Source of the DNA: Nostoc paludosum FACHB-159
Lineage (GTDB): Bacteria; Cyanobacteriota; Cyanobacteriia; Cyanobacteriales; Nostocaceae
Length of the DNA stretch: 64,000 nucleotides
NCBI RefSeq assembly: GCF_014698835.1
Contig: NZ_JACJTU010000005.1
Location: 186,001-250,000 of the forward strand
Direction of reading: 5' to 3'
The translations under genes and the position numbers were made by a program. Positions 62,949 through 64,000 of this stretch are shown here, piece by piece; within the stretch, counting starts at the first letter, position 1; the number at the start of each line of letters is the position of its first letter. A model generated the notes under the pieces. That model saw only the letters and a program-made list of their open reading frames with translations, had not been told where the DNA came from and ran no database searches.

Positions 62949-64000
62949 ATGAGGAAAATTGAATCGCTGCTGCAAGTTTTCGGTAGTCGCAAAATGGCGG
63001 CTTTATTATTTTTGGGCTTTGCATCGGGTTTACCGTTATTGTTAATCGGTAATACCTTAAAGGCTTGGATGACTGTGGAAAAGGTAGATTTAGCAGCTAT
63101 TGGGTGGTTTAGCCTCGCCGCGTTGCCTTATTCTTTGAAGTTTTTCTGGTCGCCTTTAATAGATGGGTTAACCCTGCCATTTTTAGGACGACGACGGGGT
63201 TGGTTAATTTTGACACAGATTGGTTTGGCGATCGCGATCGCCATCATGGCTTTTCAACAACCCAAACAAGCATTACAGCTTTTAGCCATCAACGCCATAG
63301 TGATTGCTTTTATCAGCGCAACTCAAGATATCGCCGCTGACGCCTACCGCACCGATGTTTTGGAAAAACTAGAAATGGGGGCTGGTGCAGCGGTTTTTAT
63401 CTTAGGTTATCGAATTGCTTTGTTAGTCGCAGGTGCTTTAGCTTTGATACTTGCCGATCGAATGCCTTGGTCATCAGTTTACTTATTGATGGCAGGAATC
63501 ATGTTGATTGGTATTTTTGCCACCTTGTTAGCACCAGAACCCAAGGAAGTTAGCCCTCCCGCTTCCTTAGCGGATGCTTTCATCTTGCCATTTGGCGAAT
63601 TCTTTCAGCGTCAAGGTATCTTGTACGCTATTTTAATTCTTGTGTTCATTACCCTTTATAAACTGGGTGATGCTTTATTGAGCAATATGACCACGCCGTT
63701 TTTGCTGCAAACAGGTTTCACTAAAACCGATATTGGGGCAATTCAAGTTGGTATGGGATTAATTGCAACGATTGTTGGCGCCCTAGCAGGTGGTTCAATT
63801 TTGAGCGCTATAGGCATCAATCGATCGCTTTGGGTTTTTGGTATTCTACAAGCAGTAAGTAATTTAGCTTACTTTTTCCTAGCATATATCGGTAAAAATT
63901 ACCAAGCTATGGTACTTGCCATCAACATAGAACAATTTTGTGGTGGATTGGGGACAGCAGCCTTTGTTGCCTTTTTGATGAGTCTTTGTAACCAGCGGTT
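62949..64000 (+). CDS. AmpG-like MFS transporter, N-terminal part
   Basis: At least 350 residues are visible before the window edge. It begins RKIESLLQVFGSRKMAALLF and GFASGLPLLLIGNTLKAWMT, the signature start of AmpG-type major facilitator proteins that import muropeptides or related compounds. ALPYSLKFFWSPLIDGL and ISATQDIAADAYRTDVLE are further conserved strings of the family. About ten hydrophobic segments are visible. The gene runs off the right edge. The substrate in cyanobacteria is unproven. Confidence 0.85.
   Translation, partial: MRKIESLLQVFGSRKMAALLFLGFASGLPLLLIGNTLKAWMTVEKVDLAAIGWFSLAALPYSLKFFWSPLIDGLTLPFLGRRRGWLILTQIGLAIAIAIMAFQQPKQALQLLAINAIVIAFISATQDIAADAYRTDVLEKLEMGAGAAVFILGYRIALLVAGALALILADRMPWSSVYLLMAGIMLIGIFATLLAPEPKEVSPPASLADAFILPFGEFFQRQGILYAILILVFITLYKLGDALLSNMTTPFLLQTGFTKTDIGAIQVGMGLIATIVGALAGGSILSAIGINRSLWVFGILQAVSNLAYFFLAYIGKNYQAMVLAINIEQFCGGLGTAAFVAFLMSLCNQR

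Overview
The window is a chromosome segment from a filamentous, probably heterocyst-forming (Nostoc-like) cyanobacterium. The evidence is the frequent HIP1 octamer GCGATCGC, short tandemly repeated heptamers between genes, and cyanobacterial markers such as an NblS-type histidine kinase next to purD. Product names come from motif recognition without database searches. Family names recalled from memory are flagged as such.

Layout. 1-2.1 kb: 5' end of ftsH, a DUF2949-type small protein and a TOBE-domain regulator, all on the minus strand. 2.5-8.8 kb: a CBS protein with a HEPN-like end, then a B12/radical SAM enzyme, a CDP-alcohol phosphatidyltransferase, a 2-oxoglutarate/Fe(II) oxygenase and a GH13 enzyme, all on the plus strand. 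8.8-16 kb: a repeat-rich gap, a GT39-type membrane glycosyltransferase and a 1,300-residue multispanning protein. 16-30.3 kb: an EF-hand protein, a sugar epimerase, purD-nblS, an FG-GAP/RTX secreted protein, a zinc-ribbon membrane protein, an unusual nuclease-ParA plus ParB/HhH pair, a GT2 enzyme and miaB. 30.3-39.7 kb: a RAYT transposase remnant and a minus-strand block of four cell-surface genes. 40.6-46.8 kb: thrC with a ThiS/MoaD-like partner, an AAA-like protein, tRNA-Thr(UGU), argF and lexA.

46.9-62.4 kb is a DNA phosphorothioation (Dnd) island. In order it holds a DEAD/DEAH restriction helicase, a 57-residue protein, an SMC/DndD-like ATPase, a Uma2-type nuclease, a dnd-associated small protein, and an SBD-HNH endonuclease broken by an in-frame stop. 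After these come dndB (divergent), dndC, an XRE regulator, an IS200-like transposase bracketed by its own repeats, dndD, a four-helix-bundle gene boxed by heptamer arrays, dndE and a phosphorothioation-associated methyltransferase. No dndA (cysteine desulfurase) is present, so sulfur is presumably supplied by an IscS/SufS enzyme encoded elsewhere. The window ends in an AmpG-like transporter.

Two items deserve most attention. The first is the two-gene nuclease-ParA / ParB-HhH module at 25.2-27.6 kb, whose architecture I do not recognise. The second is the interrupted phosphorothioate-reading endonuclease inside its own modification island. The window is also a clear case of repeat invasion: palindromic REP-like elements with a RAYT remnant, heptamer arrays abutting start and stop codons, and repeat-derived low-complexity insertions inside three coding regions.
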